Positions 61,852 through 64,000 of a stretch of 64,000 bases of DNA are shown here, piece after piece. The DNA is from Rhodospirillales bacterium 24-66-33 (GTDB lineage Bacteria; Pseudomonadota; Alphaproteobacteria; Reyranellales; Reyranellaceae). The notes below the pieces were generated by a model. That model was given only the letters and a program-made list of their open reading frames with translations, was not told the DNA's origin and made no database searches. The position numbers were made by a program, and so were the translations under genes. The stretch covers positions 83,824-147,823 of the forward strand of contig NCHQ01000011.1 in NCBI GenBank assembly GCA_002281855.1, read 5' to 3'. Each line of letters opens with the position of its first letter. Within the stretch, counting starts at the first letter, position 1.

Positions 61852-64000
61852 ATGTCTCATGACGTTGAACTCTCGCTGGCGGCCTGCAAGCGCTCGACGG
61901 GGCGCACGCTCGCTCTCTGCCTCATCATCTCGGCAGCAGCACCGGTCTTCTCGTTCCACTCGCCGGCCCGCGCCCAGAGCTGGAACATGTACCAGGGGGG
62001 CACGAGCCTCGAAATCTATTACACGGGGGGCGCACTGAACGATGTTAGCGGCGGCGTGCCCCGTGATCGCCCCGCTTTCCTCGACGTTGCAATTGCAGGT
62101 GGCACGGTCAAGGGGATGACCATCGATACCGGCTCCACCGGCATCGCGATCTCGGCTGCTCTTCTTCCATCGCTCGCGGCTTACAAGCCGCTCGGTCCCG
62201 GCACCATCAACTACGACAGCAGCGGCGCCTCGCCGTCCGGCTACTTCTACGAGTTGCCCGTCAACCTGCTCGGCGGCACCTCGGGCGGAAATCCCGCGAC
62301 TGCTTCGACCACCGTCAAGGTGCTCGTCGTCACCAACGACGATTCCACGAAGTACTTCGGCATCGGCGACAACCGGAACAACGTCTACAGCGGCCTGATC
62401 AATCCCTCTCTCTCCTTTGCCCAGAACGTGGCTCAGGGGAATCTCACGCAGGTTCCGGCGGTCGGGATGAATCCCCTGATCGACGTGTCTGTGAACGGCA
62501 CGCCGCTGCCCCACCAGGGCTATGTCGTCATGAACGACCGGATCTTCGTCGGCCTTACCTCGGCCAACAACGGCTACTCGTTCGTCCAGCTCACGCCGGA
62601 CACGGCAAACGGACCGAACCTATGGAACGGCATTCCGATCTCGCTCGCGGTCGGCACGGGCGCCGCCACCGGGGGAACCATCCTCCACGACACCGGCATC
62701 GACTATGCCTTCCTCAAGCCGTTCGGCCAGGACAACGATACCGTCAACGTCTTCATGCCGGGTGCTTCGGCAACGGGTGCCTTTTACAGCTTCGCCATCA
62801 CGCGCTCGGACCTTCAGTGCGCGACCATGCCCAGCAACGCGATGACCCCGTGCTACGTCAAGGGTTCCACGTCGAGCACGCCCTTCCTCAACACGGGCCG
62901 GCAGTTCTATGCCGGCTTCAACTACCTCTTCGATCCGGTAAACGGTTTCGCGGGCTACGGCCTGTCCGCTTCCGGGCTGACGACCAGCGCGACGCTGAAT
63001 CCAATGCTGGCGCTGACCGGCACACTCGCGCTCCGCAACGGCTTCACCACTGATTTCGACGCCTATCTGATGGGCAACACGACGTTCAGCCAGACGGGTA
63101 CGGGCACCTTCTCCGGCACTATCTCCGGCCCGGGCGGGCTCACCATCTCAGGGGGCACCGTCAACCTCCTGGGCAGCAACACCTTCACGGGCGGCCTGTG
63201 GCTCGCCTCGGGCGGTACGTTGCGAGCCGGCAGCGATGCCGCCATGGGCGCCGCCGCGGGCGGCGTCAACTTTGCCGGCGGCACGCTGCAGGCCACCGCG
63301 GGCTTCGCCATCGACCGCCCGGTCACGCTGGGTTCAGGGGGCGGCACCTTCGACACCAACGGCAACGAGCTTCTGGTCAGGACGGCGATCAGTGGAAGCG
63401 GGGGGCTGACCAAGGCGGGCACCGGTTTCCTCACCCTTTCGGGGACAAACAGCTATCAGGGTGGCACCACGATCAACGCCGGCACGCTGCGCCTCGCTGC
63501 GGGCGCGTCGCTGCCGACCACCGGCGCGCTGACCGTCAACGCCGGCACGCTCGACGTCAACGGCAACGACGTCACGGTCGGCTCCCTGGCTGGCGGGGGC
63601 GGCACCATCGCGCTCGGTGCCAGCACGCTGGCCGTCGCCGGGAGCGGCAGTACGAGTTTCGCCGGCACCATCACCGGGACCGGCGGGCTCAACAAGTCCG
63701 GCACCGGCCTCCTGAACCTGACGGGCGCGAATACCTACACGGGGCCCACCTCGATCACCGGCGGCCGCCTCGCGGTGAACGGCAGCATCACCAGCGACGT
63801 CACCGTCGGACCCGGCGGCAATCTCGGCGGTGCGGGCACCATCTTCGGCAACGTCGTTAACAATGGGACGGCCGCGCCCGGCAACTCCATCGGCACTCTC
63901 GCGGTCAACGGCAGCTACACGCAGGCCGCCGGCAGCTCCTATACGGTCGAGACCAACGCCCAGGGCCAGAGCGACCTCATCGCCGTGAGCGGCGCCCCGG
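61852..64000 (+). CDS. Autotransporter with N-terminal pepsin-like aspartic protease domain (partial)
   Basis: The first 716 codons of a gene that runs off the right edge. A long signal peptide (core LALCLIISAAAPVFSF, cleavage at ARA-QS) leads into a domain of about 370 residues with two aspartic-protease-like motifs: TIDTGSTGIAIS (Asp92) and ILHDTGIDYAFL (Asp280). The 188-residue spacing is close to that of the two aspartates of pepsin-type enzymes. From about residue 420 there are passenger repeats of the autotransporter PATR type (GGLTKAGTGFLTLSGTNSY, GGLNKSGTGLLNLTGANTY). At about 680 comes the pre-barrel motif PGNSIGTLAVNGSYTQ. The C-terminal beta barrel must lie beyond the window. Confidence 0.8.
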   Translation, partial: MSHDVELSLAACKRSTGRTLALCLIISAAAPVFSFHSPARAQSWNMYQGGTSLEIYYTGGALNDVSGGVPRDRPAFLDVAIAGGTVKGMTIDTGSTGIAISAALLPSLAAYKPLGPGTINYDSSGASPSGYFYELPVNLLGGTSGGNPATASTTVKVLVVTNDDSTKYFGIGDNRNNVYSGLINPSLSFAQNVAQGNLTQVPAVGMNPLIDVSVNGTPLPHQGYVVMNDRIFVGLTSANNGYSFVQLTPDTANGPNLWNGIPISLAVGTGAATGGTILHDTGIDYAFLKPFGQDNDTVNVFMPGASATGAFYSFAITRSDLQCATMPSNAMTPCYVKGSTSSTPFLNTGRQFYAGFNYLFDPVNGFAGYGLSASGLTTSATLNPMLALTGTLALRNGFTTDFDAYLMGNTTFSQTGTGTFSGTISGPGGLTISGGTVNLLGSNTFTGGLWLASGGTLRAGSDAAMGAAAGGVNFAGGTLQATAGFAIDRPVTLGSGGGTFDTNGNELLVRTAISGSGGLTKAGTGFLTLSGTNSYQGGTTINAGTLRLAAGASLPTTGALTVNAGTLDVNGNDVTVGSLAGGGGTIALGASTLAVAGSGSTSFAGTITGTGGLNKSGTGLLNLTGANTYTGPTSITGGRLAVNGSITSDVTVGPGGNLGGAGTIFGNVVNNGTAAPGNSIGTLAVNGSYTQAAGSSYTVETNAQGQSDLIAVSGAP

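Overview
The window is high-GC DNA of alphaproteobacterial type. It carries an argD-argF-hslO operon, an ornithine decarboxylase next to a homospermidine synthase, a bacterial ceramide cluster with a stand-alone acyl carrier protein, and a FecI/FecR/TonB receptor unit. Genes are densely packed, and ATGA-type start/stop overlaps are common. A Reyranella-like member of the Rhizobiales/Rhodospirillales neighbourhood would fit, but the genus is a guess. No rRNA, tRNA, CRISPR array, insertion sequence or prophage was recognised.

Layout. (1) 1-6752, minus: a dipeptide-type ABC importer fused by translational coupling to a luciferase-like monooxygenase, a CMD-domain protein and the start of an alkylhydroperoxidase-domain protein. 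(2) 6928-13160, minus: a probable catabolic block (ketopantoate-reductase-like enzyme, large alpha/beta hydrolase, VOC protein, acyl-CoA-dehydrogenase-like flavoprotein, MFS importer), interrupted by a palindromic repeat at 9938-10063. A divergent PEP-mutase/oxaloacetate-decarboxylase-like gene follows. (3) 14229-21074, minus: a transglutaminase / ATP-grasp-alpha-E / DUF2126 peptide-modification cassette. (4) 21183-24255, plus: SDR, zinc alcohol dehydrogenase, an MntA/HepT toxin-antitoxin pair and a GNAT. (5) 24204-27324, minus: argD-argF-hslO. (6) 27506-35160, plus: ceramide biosynthesis (acyl-AMP ligase, CerR-like reductase, ACP, serine palmitoyltransferase, phosphoesterase, ceramide-synthase-like GNAT, MFS exporter). 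(7) 35161-39251, plus: polyamine genes with a structured leader encoding a candidate leader peptide, a terminator, and a decayed duplicate of the 3' end of the homospermidine synthase. (8) 39252-40928: a pyruvate/indolepyruvate decarboxylase. (9) 40991-45100: Fur-like box, ECF sigma factor, FecR and TonB-dependent receptor.

(10) 45161-49888 looks visibly lower in GC. It holds two paralogous LuxR-type regulators and four small secreted proteins, and reads as an accessory island between the receptor unit and tonB (49990-51003). (11) 51230-55816, minus: TRAP permeases without a binding protein, an NhaD-type antiporter and an SDR. (12) 55856-61680, plus: a glycerophosphodiester phosphodiesterase and a ugpBAEC glycerol-3-phosphate importer with a hairpin-rich repeat between ugpB and ugpA, ending with a fumarylacetoacetase-family hydrolase. 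(13) 61852 to the right edge: an incomplete autotransporter whose N-terminal domain carries two DTG motifs 188 residues apart, like a bilobal pepsin-type aspartic protease.

The most interesting points are the aspartic-protease-like autotransporter, the leader peptide and stem-loops upstream of the decarboxylase, the apparently complete ceramide operon, the truncated hss duplicate, and the paralogous LuxR island with its palindromic operator candidate.
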